NCBI RefSeq assembly: GCF_963576545.1
Contig: NC_083651.1
Span: forward strand, 23,486,248-23,550,247
DNA length: 64,000 bases
Origin: Limanda limanda
Lineage: Eukaryota > Chordata > Actinopteri > Pleuronectiformes > Pleuronectidae
Direction: 5' to 3'
Shown here: positions 1 through 15,483 of the stretch, in pieces
How positions within the stretch are numbered: position 1 is the stretch's first letter
Layout of the letters: every line of letters starts with the position of its first letter
Notes under the pieces: generated by a model
The model's input: only the letters and a program-made list of their open reading frames with translations
Databases searched by the model: none
What the model was told of the DNA's origin: nothing
Position numbers and translations under genes: made by a program

Positions 1-1843
<1,843 letters not shown>

Positions 1844-1918
1844 GGAAGACAACAACAGACTTTCTCCCGAAGGAGAGGGGATCTAAATCAACATGGTGCC
1901 GTTGTTGTTGTCACATAT

Positions 1919-1925
1919 ACACACA

Positions 1926-1989
<64 letters not shown>

Positions 1990-2013
1990 CACATACATAC
2001 ACACACACACACA
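1919..2013. repeat. (AC)n microsatellite, ~95 bp
   Basis: AC tract with a CTCTCACATACAT interruption near 1986-2000. Confidence 0.97.
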
Positions 2014-2649
2014 GTGCCACACAGAGGGTCTGGAAGCCAATTGTTATGGTGGGCGGTGCGCCACAGCCTTTATTATAGGATTTAATTGTAATAAAAAGCT
2101 TTCATCAAGTTATTTTCTTTGTGTACTCTAGGCTGTAATATGTGTGTTCATTCACAGTTAGTAATTATTAAAGGTATTTTACTGTGCGATGCACAATAAA
2201 ATAGCATGGAAACCTTACATTTTCAACACACTGCACAACAAAGTTTTATTTCGTTTCATCTATAGACTAGTTTATGTGCTGAGGGGTGTAGTCCCCTTTA
2301 GGTCCTATGCTCAGTTTGGCACCTGTTTTCTTCTTCTTCATGTTATCAAAGGGCTTCCCTGTAGCTTGTGAGTAGAGCCACAGCCTGACTGAGGAGCTGC
2401 TACAGTCACTGGAACAGTCGTGGGACGGAGTGCTTTGCTCATGAGCATTGTAATGGTCCTTTATTCCTTACTAACAGTGCTTTAAACCGATTTTAGCTTT
2501 AAAATCAGGTTTGAAAAGACTGTGAAACTTCCTGCTCATGGGGTTCGTAGGAAGGTTTTCTGAATGTGTCCTCATCGTGCGTCACACAGTCCTTGCAGGG
2601 GGAAAGAATGTAGGACATCTGAATAAGAAGAGCCACTTCGCTGCCGAGT

Positions 2650-3186
2650 GGCCGGCGCATGCTTCTGCGTCGTCAGGGGCCCGCAGGCACGCAGCTGTAA
2701 CGCAGGACTCGTTGTCATTCATGGTTCTCCAACCGTTGCGCGTGTTGCCATGCAATTCCCCGCCAGAACACTAGGCGCAGTAATGTTTTTTGTCGAAGTC
2801 GGCTCTTCTTCGTGTGTTGCACGAAGAAGAGCGATTTATTTACATCGCCACGGCGGCTCCTCAGAGCATTTTTCTGGCGGAAAAATCCGCCGGTTAGTGA
2901 CGGGTTATACTAGTGGACATCTCTTCTGCCAAGTGCTCTTCTATTTGGTCCATATTCGTTCTTCTAAATCTTCCGTGGTTTCCGGGCATGAACCGGAAAT
3001 GCGACTCCGGAAATTATGTAGTCAGCAGACCAATCACAGCCCTTGCAGGCGGGTGACGCTTGCGGGGCTTTGCCGTCTAGTTAGAAAAATTGGCCGACGC
3101 ACGTAAGGACGTAGGAAGGGCCGTGAGGGGCCCGGAAGGGCTCTTGCGTCTCCGTTCCCGTGAAAACGCAGAAGCATGCGCCGGCC
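2650..3186. mobile_element. GC-rich MITE, Harbinger-like (537 bp)
   Basis: Terminal inverted repeats of about 21 bp: the left end starts GGCCGGCGCATGCTTCTGCG and the right end is its reverse complement (ending at 3186). The interior is GC-rich relative to the flanks and contains several palindromes, the clearest at 2802-2832. No transposase. The termini resemble PIF/Harbinger MITEs of fish; I could not see a clean 3-bp target duplication, so the superfamily is uncertain. Confidence 0.75.
2802..2832. repeat. Perfect short hairpin inside the MITE
   Basis: GCTCTTCTTCGTG and its reverse complement CACGAAGAAGAGC are separated by TGTTG. The 13-bp arms are perfect. Confidence 0.85.
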
Positions 3187-6100
3187 TTAAGTCACAGTCT
3201 GAACCACCTCCACAAGTACTGTCAAACATGAGCAGATGTGTCTAAAGTGTTTTGTATTTGTCCCAATTCATATGTGATTCATCTCTTTATCAATCTCTCC
3301 GATTCACATCTTTGTCTTTGTGTCGATGTCCTGTTTTCATTCAATGTTATTTAAAAATAGAAGTTCCTGTGCGTACACAATGAAAACAGCTAACCGTTAG
3401 AGGTGTCAGCAGACCATGAAGCTAATATTTGTTATTGTATTGGAGCCAACCTTAAGATCTATTCCACTGTTCCAGTGAATATGGTTTTCATACAGGGAAA
3501 TGGCAGAAAGCTTAGATACTGTTGAATAATGTTTTCTAGACCCATTTACAAAATTCAGCAGCAGGCTATGGCACCTCTGTGGGTAAGATTAATAACCAGA
3601 GTTATGTTTGGGACCCTGTCACTTCCTCATGCAGTGTTTGAGGCAACACTACATGAGGAAGACCCTGTCCTCCCAACACAGACTCTGTTGCTCTCTATGC
3701 TTTATTCCCTCACTTCCTCCTTTGCTCTCATCATAACATAACTACATTGGTATAAGATTTACTGCATCGTAGGAGGCGTCTTTTTTAGCCTTTGGGTGTG
3801 TTCACACCTCAAAGTGTCAGGGTCATAACCAAGGGTCATTTATTTGTTTCATTGTTTACTTTTGATCCAGTGCGAGTTGCAATAAAGGGAGTGCACGTAT
3901 GACTCTTGTATGACATACGGACATCCTGTCATGGTCATCTGCGAAGGCTCCTTGAACACTGGATGCTGTGAGTGTTGATGGAGCCTCAGATCAACAGATT
4001 GGTGACAATAAGGCACATTGGTCTGTCTTTGATCAAAGTGAACACAATGCCCTGTTCCCTGTTACAGGAGAAAAGGCTTTTGAGGATTCAAGCTAATTTG
4101 TTGCTTTGTGTATTGCTATGACAACCTTCGCTGGCGCCAGGACTGTATTTTGATCAAACCATCACGGGACCATTTTCCTTTCCTTTGACTTGATCAACAA
4201 AATATATTAAGTTCTCAATTTAATTACTGTAAATTGTACTAAGTGCAGTTAAAATCTCCATAAAACGTTAATAATAACTTATTAGTGTTGGCAAAACCAA
4301 GACCAACAATTAAAGTAATTTGCAAGATGCCCATGACGTGAATTTAAATGACTCTCGATGACAAAAGAAAGTGAAATGCTTTGTGTTTTATGTCTTATGT
4401 GCAGTACAGCTGTGCAGATCTCACTTGAGCTACAAACAAGTCATTTGGATCCATGTGTTTCTCTGTAGCTGCTCACACAGTTCAGCATCAGGTTGCTGAC
4501 TTGTATTGAACCAGAGAAAGGGATTTAGACCCTTACCCGGTTTCCAGTCTAAGATAGTTCTAACAAACACAGACAGAAGAACACAATCACTCTCATATTC
4601 ATACTCACAGAGAATTTCCATTTGATCTTATCTGAATATCTGCGGACTATGAGAAGAAAACCCACAGAGGAACAGGGAGAACATGCAAACCCCTCACAGA
4701 GAGATGATAAGTCTCACAATTAAGGGTTTTGTGGGTTTAGGAAAAGATCAAACTTCCCTGTCTGATTAATTTCTCTGTATGGATGAGTGTGCAAAATGTG
4801 TGCGTGCGTGTGTGTGTGCCAGTGTGTCCAGCCAGCTGTTTCCCTGCAGTTCTTTATTCTTTCCAGTCGACAATTCAGAGGGAACAGAATCCAACTTGAG
4901 AAATCTGAATGTTTTCATCTGTTAATTTGATATTCCATTTCTCATTCACACACGTAAACACTTGTACGCATTCAAACGAGAGGTCTCTGTGGAGGAACAC
5001 GTATTCCAATAAGTTAAGTCAAGTTGTGTAATGTGTTTTTATGTCTTTCTGAAAACCAAAATCGAGTTCACTTTTAACTTTGCAGTGACCGTATCGTTCT
5101 CTTTTACCCAGAACGATTCAGTGTTGATGAGACGGAGAAAAGTTTTGTCTCAGTCGTGTTTTTTAACAACTTTTCCAGTGTTTGTGTAGCATAGCAACAC
5201 ACAAGTGTGAATTTAACAAAATTGACTTTAATGGTTATCGTTACTCACACAGAAGTCAACCCTTTCATGATAATGTTACATTCACCCTCCCTTGTTCTAA
5301 ACATAGCACCTATTAAATAGTTTTCCTGGAATTGTAGTTGTGGCAGCAGCACTTTTTTTGTGCTTTCCTGTGGAGATAATCATGTGCAGGCAACATTTGA
5401 AAGCAGACAACGCTACTGTCTTCGAGAAACACACACGGAACAGATATAGCTTGGCTGTCATTGGTATTAAAGATCAAAATGGCTAAATGATCCTGGACAA
5501 ACAGTAACTCTGGCAGAATGTCTGCTGCTTCCAAATGTCGCCCATGTGGAGTTATAAGAGGATCTTGTATCATATCCTGTTGATTGAGACTGAATTCCCT
5601 GTTCTGTCATAGCTGCATCCGGATCATTTCTGCAGAGCGTATGCTTGACTCAGGAACTTCTTTTTGTCTTTGGTTCAAGGTCTCCGTCCCCTGAGTTGGG
5701 TCCAGTATTCTCTCTAACCTTGTCACTGTTGCCATCCAGACACAGGCACACCATTGTGTGACTCACAATAGAATTTGGGAAAAGTCCCAGTGCACCATTC
5801 CCACAACCTTTCTTATTTTTTACTCCGTACAGTTCTCATCGACTGTGTGTGCTGCCTGTACAGTGGAAAACATTATTTCCTCAACTTCCCTTTTACTGTG
5901 CATGACATCATCGTTTAAAACCACCAGCAAAGACACAAGTCTTAAATAGGTCACAAATGATGGGACCCTGACACTGAGTATTGACTTGGGCAAAGACAGA
6001 AAGCCTTTTCACCATGATAGCACGATTTAGTGCCACAAACTGTATGTATGTGGGCACATTAGTCATGAGCATCACCCACTGAGACCTATGACTAACACGC

Positions 6101-7354
6101 AACACAGTTTTGTTTTTGCCTCCATCCTGTATAAAGCAGAATAAAAAAGTCTCTCTCTTTGGAGCACAGGGGGAAGTGAGGTTAGGTCCCTGATTCTTAA
6201 GGTGATGCTTTCTTGTCCTCTCAGTGTTTCTCAAGTTTCAAGTTGGTTTTGCCAGATTGTAATTCAGGGTTTGAACTGAAGCTCTATTCTGACCCGTTGT
6301 TTTATAAGTCCTGAAAAACTTTACGTCTCATGTCGGAGATTCTATTAGAACGTAGTGTTTCCTGAATAAGAGCATGGCCATTACAGGATGTAGTCTGATG
6401 TAAAGATGGTTAGAGAAGTCATGCACACAGAATGCTCAGTCAGCGCAGTTCAGGCCTGAGGATAGTGACATTATTTCCATTGATTTGGTTATACACTCAA
6501 ACAAATTGGACTTTAATGAAAGGATGAGATTTAATTGCTGACTCTGAGCTTTCGGGTTGTGTTCACATCAATATGGAGTGAACAGTAGTATGGATGAGCT
6601 GCTTTTCCAATAACAGTCCCTTTGTTTTTGAGCATTTCATTAAGAAAATCCTCTCAGAGACGGCAACCAGCGATGTTAACGTAAAAAAAGGTGATGTGGC
6701 TCTTTATTGGCCGAGTCAGTCATGTGGCCTCAGTCCAACTTGGTTTTTCCCTTAATCAAAACTAAACCGAAGGTAAGAATCCCCGAAACAAGCAGGTGAT
6801 GGCTGCATCACAGCAGAACTAGTAGAGTCTCAATGTCTTCTGATGACTTCAGTGCATTATTGATACAGACGATTTAAGTTTAGACTAAATTAAATTAAAG
6901 CATTAAAAATCAACTAAAATTTCTCTTGGTTTGAACATTGTTGGAAGCATTTTGAATGATAGTATGTCCACAAAGTCAACAGGATAGGTTTCATCGTTGT
7001 TTTGACATTTTAATGAAGAATTGTACCATATTATATCTTATTAACACTGTGTTCTTAAACAAAATTTTCAGTGTCAAAACCACATGCTTTAGTACAGAGC
7101 CAACGGAAAACATGTCAGTTTCCCGACACTGTCTGACTACACTGGTGTTTTTTTGTAATCCACACTATTCAACATTTACAGTTGATAAATCCAATAAAAG
7201 GCTTTGCGTGAATGAACCTTGTTCCATCATAATAATAAAAAAATATATTTTGTCCATTGCATGTGGCTGTTTCTGGCAGAGCTTTATATTTGCCATTTTA
7301 TAGCCATGAATGCAGGGGCAGACAAAAACCCCTGGCCCTCCTTTTCTCTTTACC

Positions 7355-7380
7355 TACACACACACACACACACAAATACA
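7355..7380. repeat. (CA)n microsatellite, short
   Basis: About ten CA units ending in aaatac. Confidence 0.9.
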
Positions 7381-8116
7381 ACCCTTTTCTTCGTGACCTC
7401 GAAAGTGTTCCTGTGATTTCAGCCATTATAAAACAGAAATAGGCGCACTACCTTGGGTGTTTTATAGGTGGACAGGCAGGGGATCGAACCTCCACCCTCC
7501 ATTGGCAGAAAGGTACTGCAGTAAACCTTGTAGCTGAGTGCAGCTCTTTGTTAAAACAGACAGGGTTAAGAGAGTTGTTTGTGCTCTACTTAAAAACTGT
7601 TTTTCATCCAGCTCCCTCTCTCACTGTCTCTCTCTCTCTTTCCCCTTTATTCTCCATTTTAATCACGTTGTCCATCATATTTGCTCCGGTCCGTGTTCAT
7701 TCAGCATTATCTCTCTTCCTCCATTAAGAGGTACATCATTATTTCTCTATTAAATATGGCATTGGGGGATGAAATGCTGCTGTGTGATGGTTGAGATGAT
7801 TCCACTCATGTTCACCAGTGTCCTCCCATCCTGAGCTCAAGCTCTCGGACAAAGGGGTTAAGGACAGGAGGACATACATGTAATCAAAGCATGTACGACA
7901 TCATATTGTCAGAACAAGTGCAACTAGAAGAGCAATGGTTGAAAAATAAAGAGAGAGAGAAGAGAAAACATGGGACTGTTTTCTTTAGTACACCAACTGT
8001 ATTGAGTAAGACCACATTTCCATTATTAATGGGAGCTCTGGGTGACCATAAATCCACTGGAATATGCTGGACCACATCCTCACATCGCCAAAGTATTTCA
8101 AATAGGATAGTCAGCA

Positions 8117-8151
8117 CACACACACAGACACACACACACACACACACACAT
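8117..8151. repeat. (AC)n microsatellite, short
   Basis: AC units with one GA interruption. Confidence 0.9.
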
Positions 8152-9602
8152 GATGGATGAAAAAATTACAGAATAACAGCATACAAACATTTTCAGTACA
8201 CAAACATACTCGAGCAACACACAAAAGCATTTTTTTTCACAATCAACACACTCACACACACACTTACACTACCAAGTGCTATTACACTAAACCACATCTT
8301 CTTTTATGGAAAGAAATTCAGTTAAAATCCATCGCTTAGATCATGTTCTTTTACTTTCCGTCTCTATTTGAATACAGACTGTGAAGTGAACGTATATTTA
8401 ACTGCACCTCAGTTTCTGAAAGAGAGACTTTTCAACTGCAAGGTCTTTCCCTGCGCTAAGCAGTTCTGCAGAAAAGGCTCTTTATTTACTTCGCTGACAG
8501 ATTTGCCTCAGACTTGAATCACATTACAATTTTCACCCATTGCACAAAATTAAATAAGGTTGAGTGTTTGGAACCTCTGGAGACTTTCCAAAATGAATGT
8601 ATCATCCGACAAATCAGCATTATTCCAGAAACAGCAGGGACCTATATGCTTCAGCGTTGGCTTCATTGAAAACAGGGATGACTGATCGGATCAAGAAATT
8701 AATGCTAATGAAGAATACATGTTAGGCTGTTTCAGAGCAGTGATCTGAATGACTAAGATAAGCTGGTTTGCAATGGTTGTCTGACGCTGAAGTGACAAAG
8801 ACAGGACCGGGCGAGAAAAACATTTGCAGGAAAACCTATGATCATTCACACACACACAGGCACACGGGTGCATGTGCACGCAACACACATCTGCACACAA
8901 ATACATACTTTGAAGTCAAACAGTGGGGTTTCCTGTGCGATCATGGGATCGAGCCCAATGCTGTTGCTCACTCGGGCCTTATAAGGACAAGTCGAGCGTT
9001 GGAACGGTTCAAATGTGCTGAATCTAATGGAACAGAAAGGAAAGTGGGCTCACGCTGACGGTCCCGAACAACTGGGAGACGGAGACAAGCAGGGATCGAG
9101 ACAGAGGAAATAAGCAGTAAGGGGTGGGGGGGGAGAGTAAGCAATTAGGCAGCAGATATTCTCCATGTGAGAAGCTTTTCTTTTCCTTGTGCAGCTATGT
9201 AATGCATATTTTCAAATTTCTTCAATTGAAAATGTTCTGTGTTGCATGTTAAGTCAGGGAGGAACTCATTTACTGCGAATATTCCTCACCAGTCTGTGTG
9301 TCTGTGTGTGTGTGTGTGGTGGGGGGGGGGATGATGTATTTCAGTACTCCCAGCAGCAGGTCAGGAGGTTATAATCCCCAAGTCAGACAAGATGGGATCA
9401 GTGCCGACTCAGTGGCCCAGACACATAGCTGTGTCTGCTGCTACTAGCAAAGACAGATATGATATACATCCTCTCCCTGTCTCAGTCAATAATGAAGATC
9501 CTCTCATGCCCAGACATTTATTGTTCCTCTGTCTTTCCTACGCTCTCTTTCTGTCTCTTCCCAGTCCCAGTGGACCCAGTGCCATTGCACTAAACTCAGC
9601 GC

Positions 9603-9603
<1 letters not shown>

Positions 9604-9645
<42 letters not shown>
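9604..9645. repeat. (CA)n microsatellite, ~42 bp
   Basis: Uninterrupted CA units. Confidence 0.97.
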
Positions 9646-9647
<2 letters not shown>

Positions 9648-9878
9648 GCGTAGTCATGAGGTAATCTTCAGCAAGGTTCGGTGGTTATAACTGACTGGAG
9701 CACTTAACGACTGACTCATTGTCAGAGATTTGGAGCCATTTACAGTTAAATCGTTCACACTGACTGACCAAGGCATTCATGAATGTGCCGGAGAGCCGGG
9801 CGGCGTAATGCTACATATATTCACAAAGAAAATTGAAAGAAACCTTTAGAGTGATTCCAGCTTGAAGAACGCCACGAT

Positions 9879-9911
9879 CTGTGTGTGTGTGTGTGTGTAT
9901 TTGTGTGTGTA
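9879..9911. repeat. (GT)n microsatellite, interrupted
   Basis: GT units with ATTT interruption. Confidence 0.9.
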
Positions 9912-11040
9912 TGAGGAGTTCAATACACCCCAATAAGAAAGCCCCTGCAGAACTTCAAGCCAAACACGTAACCTTTTTGAGTCAAACTGGTGAAAGCCAA
10001 GTCACACAGGCTCCATTTGATTTGGCCGGAGAACAGAAGAGGCACACAGGGGGTTGATAGAGATTCCTTTATACACACAGCAAGTCAAACTGCCTAAAAC
10101 AACAGAAAAGTGACCACAGGTGACTACACCTATGTCACATGCTTTCACCACATTGCAACAGTAAGACTCACCAGGCTGTCAGCCCTTCGGTGGACTGAGT
10201 TCTTTCTCATATCAAATGTCCAAATTTTATAGTATCAGAAGTAGTTTTTCTTTTTTTAAAACAAGGGAAACTGTTGTGGTGGAAGACATCTCTGAATTAA
10301 ATGTATATTTTACTGACAAAAAAAAAATGTCATAACTATTGCTGGACCTCAGGGTTGATCATTTGCATTTTGAAAACGTCAATGAAATCACATCACATTT
10401 AATAAAACAGCACATTAAAAAACACCAGATGCTGGTGGCACAAAGACATTATTTGTGTTGAGATCCTCACACAATCTTCCGGCCAGATGTACTCACCGTT
10501 CTCTAGCTCCAGATAAGTAGATATATTAAAATACAGATATATTTGTATTTTATATTATTTACATTGGAGCCATCTCTTGTCAGTCAGCAATAACAACGAT
10601 TTCCACAACAATAATGGTAGGAAACAGATATATTAAAACAGGCTTTATTTTTTTGTTAAGCTGTTTCAACTTTGCTTAAATTCAACCTTGTTGAAGTACT
10701 TTTGGTGCTATTTATCACTACATTCCTCCATCAATCTGTACTTTTTCAAAAATAGAGAAACAATAAATTACATTAGAATCACTTTGTTACAACGATGATG
10801 AAGTTCAACCAAAAATAACACATGCATGTGACTGGGGTGTAATGTTTCTAAGTGTCTTCTTAATTTGTTGGGTCTCATACTGTCAGCTGCCAGAGTTTTC
10901 AGACCTAAAATATACACTAGTCTCTCCTCATCCCCCCCTTCATTCACTGTGAACCCAAGAGCAAGACAGGCTTCATCATACGTTATTTTCAACTTGGTTG
11001 GCGGTTTTGACGTTTTTTTATTATTATTATTTAAAATTAA

Positions 11041-11150
11041 AAAAAAAAAAAAAAATTTAATTTTTTTTTTTTTTTTTTAATTTCGAGCAAGCCTTCCATC
11101 TGGCGGGCCAAGCTGGACCCCCTGGCGGGCCGTATGTTTGACACCCCTGA
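11041..11150. repeat. A/T homopolymer inverted repeat followed by a MITE-like terminus
   Basis: A16-17 then TTTAA then T18 (11039-11080) form an A/T palindrome. It is followed by GGCGGGCCGTATGTTTGACA then CCCCTG near 11123-11149, a sequence typical of hAT MITE ends in fish. The other end of the element was not located. Confidence 0.45.
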
Positions 11151-12228
11151 GGTAGACGAAGGATGAGTTTTGACGGCCCCTCTGTCCCCCGAGAGACATG
11201 AATGAGACAAGCCACCGATCACACTTGATGTGATCTGCGTTGCTCTGACTTGTGTTTATATTTCTAGCTTTCATTGAATACTGGGATTTCTAGAGGTATG
11301 CATCAATCTATGGTGTAGGTATCTATGGCATACCTACACTGTTGATTCAAAGCAGAAGTGTAAATTGGCCACAGCCATGTGCAACGTTTGTGTATTGACC
11401 CATGTCACCCATGTCTAATCATGCGTAAACTCACACATCGTCTTAGCCCGTCTTCTAACTGACAGGTCCAATGAGGAGTCGACATATAGACGAGTATACA
11501 CATGTAAATGGCCGTTCAAGGGCATTGCTACATGCATTTATGTGAACTGTGGAAATGTAATTTTGGCCCGTGCATGTCCACTCACAAAACAGAAACAGGT
11601 AGAGAGGTGCAGCTCGGAAATGTGATAAAAAGAGCGTGAATGTTTATTGCTGCTCTTGTACATTTCTTTTGGGGCATCTGGCTTCTGGCCCTCAGTCTCA
11701 AGTTGAATGTTATGAAACGTTATACTAAAATCGTATCATATTTCATATTGCAAAAGTGTTTTTTCTCCAGATTAGAAGTTCAGCAGTGCTTTCCTTTGAC
11801 AAAACAATACAGTAAACAGAATGAAAAGAATGAAAATGAAAATATGTCGACCATGGTCACTTGACAGAGAAGAAGTGATAGTGAGAAAGATGAGTTGGAT
11901 TTAACTCGAGGAAGTGCAGGGGTAGAATTGATGAGAGTAAATAAAGGTCAAAGATGGACAGACTAGTTCAAAAGAAAGAGGCTGAGGTTGATAAGATCAA
12001 GAAAGAAATCTAGACGGGTAGCGGAGGGGGTGAAATGGAAAGCCTGAGTGAGGGAGATGGATGGATGGAGGGAGAGAGAGAGAGGGGGGAGGACAGAAAA
12101 AGGGTGAGTTATGCGTTGGGTCATTATGGAGGAATGTTAATATGATTAGTGAATGACTCTGACCTCGCTGTCTGGGACTGGTGCCTGGCTGGTCTGATGA
12201 CCGCTGAACGTCTGTTAGAGGCGCACAA

Positions 12229-12251
12229 ACACACACACACACACACACACA
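12229..12251. repeat. (AC)n microsatellite, short
   Basis: Eleven AC units. Confidence 0.9.
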
Positions 12252-12636
12252 AAATAATCTAAGAGGATGAAAACATACATCACACACAAACCCTCCCTCA
12301 CTAGCATGTTTGATTTGTGCCTTCTTCTCGCCAGGAGGGCAGAATGAGTCAACATGTCAGGACTTATTATCTGTTTCTGACGTGCATGTTTCCCTGCAGT
12401 CTGCCCTCGTAAAGTTTGGGTTAAGATACAGAGCGGCTCATTGATCTGTGGTTGTTCGGTCCCGACATGACTATCTCTGCAATTTGTTTGTGTGAGTCCA
12501 AGGGTTCAAGACGCAAATCATCTCAAAGGTCCTGACAGGAAAAAAGCAGAGGAAGACTTAATTCAATGATTTAATTCTCCGCGTATCAGCCTGTAACTTC
12601 GCCTGTAATTTACTGTGACAGACAAGGTGTGTCAGC

Positions 12637-13920
12637 TAGGGCTGGGCAAAATGGAAAAAAATGTTATCACGATATGTTTTTCCATATTGATCGTTCTCGA
12701 TTCTTATCACGATATGTAGTTTTTGCAGATTCTGCCAGTGTGAGGGGCATCCTGAAGCTTGAAGAAACAAGAGATTCACTGAAACTTTACAATAAAGTTT
12801 ATTAACATAAAAAAAAAAAAATGCCTTCCAATAATGAGCACAAATGCTTCATGCTTCCATTGATCAAGAGAGCAGCAGGGCCCATAACTAGCAAAAGAAA
12901 AAAACTTTAAACTTAAAAAAAACAATTAAACATGTGGGTCACACCCTCTGACACATTCAAGTGCTAAACTGTAAGACAAAATAAATGTAAAAAACTAAAC
13001 CACTATAATATTATACTGGTTTACCTCCCAGAGATTTTTTTGAGGTATTGAAAAATGCAAAAATAAAAATATTTTAAACTAGTTAGGTAGGTTGTGCACA
13101 TCATTTGTAATTCCAAACATTAGTCATCTCCCTTTACAAAATAATACAAGCTTTTACTTATTGAAACATTATACAGTATAAACTAACAGCTGTGACAACC
13201 ATCACATCAAATTGCTTTGGCTGGACAGTGAACATCTCAAGTGCAAAAAGAGTAAACATGGCCCTGGCACAAATACTACCTGAAAGATGAAGGTAGATCT
13301 CTGAAAATGTTTTATAAGTAGAATGAAATCTGAGCCAAAATTGCACAACATGTAAACATAGTAAACCATTCATAGTTATTCTTGTGCACTTGAAGATGAA
13401 TTTCCAGCTTACGACAGCATTCATCATAAAGCTGTGGCAGCGCCGTTTGAGAAAAGTACTTTCTGCCAGGGAGCTCGTACCTGGGGTCTAACACTTTGAT
13501 CCGTTTCCTGAAGCCGTCCCTCTCCACTGTACTCAGGGGCATCATATCTTTAGCTAAGCAATAAGTAATAGCGCTCGTTATATTTTTGCCCTGCTTCGAT
13601 TGTTTTTCATGTGGGGCAATGGCTGCAAAACACGACTGGATGGACTGTTGTTTTGCTAACATAGCATCGCTGAGACGTAGTGGTCTTGCATGTCTCTTTG
13701 TTTGGTGTCGTGCAAACTTGAGCCTGCAGAGTCAAACTCTCTGTGTAATCACTGGGATGGTGCCGTCTCAGGTGATTGAAAAGGTTTGTGGTGTTTCCTG
13801 TCCTGGCTGGTACCGACCGCCGGCATATTTTGCAGACCGGCTTCGTCTGCTCCTCGTCATTTTTGCCGTATCCAAACCACGTCCACACAACTGACGTTGC
13901 GTAACCCTTTTTTCCGACAA
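12637..13920 (-). mobile_element. hAT-superfamily transposon, internally deleted and one end lost
   Basis: The left end reads TAGGGCTGGGCAAAATGG, a common hAT terminus in fish, followed by a subterminal region with repeated TTATCACGATATGT (12663-12720). Minus-strand coding remnants of a BED-finger hAT transposase fill 13312-13909. The matching right terminus (GCCCAGCCCTA) is not found where expected; about 13920-13950 the sequence changes to a different repeat family, so that end was truncated or overwritten. The boundary on the right is approximate. Confidence 0.75.
13312..13909 (-). pseudogene. hAT (ZBED-like) transposase remnant: BED zinc finger joined to a C-terminal piece
   Basis: Reading the minus strand from 13909: SVVWTWFGYGKNDEEQTKP, then VCKICRRSVPARTGNTTNLF and NHLRRHHPSDY. 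This is a BED-type zinc finger with C-x2-C and H-x4-H ligands and the aromatic W-x-WF start. In another frame from about 13662 comes QQSIQSCFAAIAPHEKQ, ITSAITYCLAKDMMPLSTVE and RDGFRKRIKVLDPRYELPGR, matching the segment that follows the BED finger in ZBED1-like hAT transposases. The frame stops near 13312 soon after LPQLYDECCRKLEIHL. The catalytic RNase H-like core and dimerisation domain are absent, so the copy is a deletion derivative with at least one frameshift between its two parts. Confidence 0.8.
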
Positions 13921-13952
13921 TGTCTTCGGTTCCGGGTGATGTAGTGATGAAA

Positions 13953-15238
13953 GATACAGAAGCTTGTGTTTTGATGGCGTGTAATCAAACTTTGAAGCCA
14001 CACAACGGCCACACCATGTGATGAAATCAAATATACTGAGGTAGTTTATATCTCCATCTTGTTGACATGAAATTCCCAGAAGTTGAAGTTGATCTGATGA
14101 AATCCCAAGGACAAGTTCATCAGAGTAAAATTGTAGAAAATGGCCAAAAAAATCCAAAATGGCGGGCTTCCTGTTTGGTCTAGCATATGTATCCAAAGAC
14201 TTATTTCCTTGTCATGACAAGACGCACGTCCCTATTGATTTTTGTAGATGTCGGCCAATCGTAGTGCCAGGGCTGCCCTTTAGGGGGCGCTAGTCAGTGA
14301 TTTTGCCACGCCCATTCCTTAAACCCATCTGTCAGTCTTCAGGGGGGGGCTGTTGATACCCACATGTAGTTTGAGGGAGATGGACCGATGAATACGGAAG
14401 TTACAGCGATTTCGTGTTTCACGGCGAGTTGATGAACTTTAATGCCACCCTATTAATAATGCGCTTGATGAAAAGTCACAGATATCTTATGTCTTCATTA
14501 TCAATGTCTTGAGACCCATTTGATACAGTTTGACATGGTTGCTAAAAGTGGATGAGGAGGAATATTTCCAAGTGTAAGACGTAAAACAGGACATTTCCTG
14601 TAGCCAGCAGAAGGCGATGTGATTTTAAATCATGATTTCTGTGTAGATGTCATCAGGTCACAACTCTTGTCTTATGTGTCTAGTTTGGACTCGATTGGAC
14701 CGTGTTTGTCCGAGATACAGAAGCTCGTGTTTTGATGGCGTGTAACCGAACTTTGACGCCACGCCACAGTAGCACAGTGTGAAGAAAAATGTGGAAATTC
14801 AAGCAAGTTTAGATCTCCATCTTGTTGTGATGACACTCACCTAAATGTTAAGTTGATCTGATGAAAGCCCTACGACAAGTTTGTCAAAGTAAAAATGTGG
14901 AATATGGTCGAAATGGCCACTAAATCCAAAATGGCGGGCTTCCTGTTGCATTTTTCATAATGCTCCTTGAGGATTTTTCTATGATTGGTTACGATACACC
15001 TTTGTCCCAATTTTGTTGAAGATCGCTTATCCGGAAACCTAGGGGCTGCGTTCCAGGTGGCGCTGTTGAGCCATTTTGCCACGCCCATTTCCGAATACGC
15101 CATAATATGTACATTTTTACCACTTTCTAATTTACTGCAGACTTTAAAAGATTTTTGAGCACGTTGAAGCCCTCAAAAATCCCATTCACTACGATCAGAA
15201 TAATCCTTACAATTTCAATAGGGCCTCCCACCGTTCGG
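13953..15238. repeat. Diverged direct repeat, period about 760-770 bp (interspersed fish repeat)
   Basis: Two copies of the same sequence lie head to tail. GATACAGAAGCTYGTGTTTT begins at 13953 and 14713; AATCCAAAATGGCGGGCTTC begins at 14151 and 14923; GCCACGCCCATT recurs near 14306 and 15076. Identity between copies is moderate with small indels. No coding frame is visible. The second copy continues past the inserted element at 15239-16255 into 16265-16320. Confidence 0.8.
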
Positions 15239-15483
15239 TAGCCTGACGTTGTCATACTCATTATTCTAGTCAGAATATGAGTCTGAGACCGCTCCATTGG
15301 GCTGTGATTATGGGGCGTGTTTCAACCGAACCAGGAAACAAAATGCCTCTTCGCTCAATTGGATGGACCTACAACCAATCAGACCAACGTAGTATGTGAC
15401 GTATGTCAAGCGACGCATAGTTGTTGTCAGTTGTCTGTTTCACGAGTTTATTCACTCTCTAAATAAATCAATGGAAATGCTGC

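Larger units (their letters stand above)
3187..12636. other. Inferred intron sequence, no exon seen
   Basis: Apart from the simple repeats and the A/T block listed separately I see no coding exon. The short open frames here have no family-like content and do not combine with good splice sites. A sequence at 7490-7510 (GGGGATCGAACC) resembles a reversed tRNA B box and might be a SINE relic, but the rest does not support it. Confidence 0.5.

Noticed and set aside
7487..7510. SINE B-box-like GGGGATCGAACC
   Set aside because: No A box at proper distance and no SINE body or tail.
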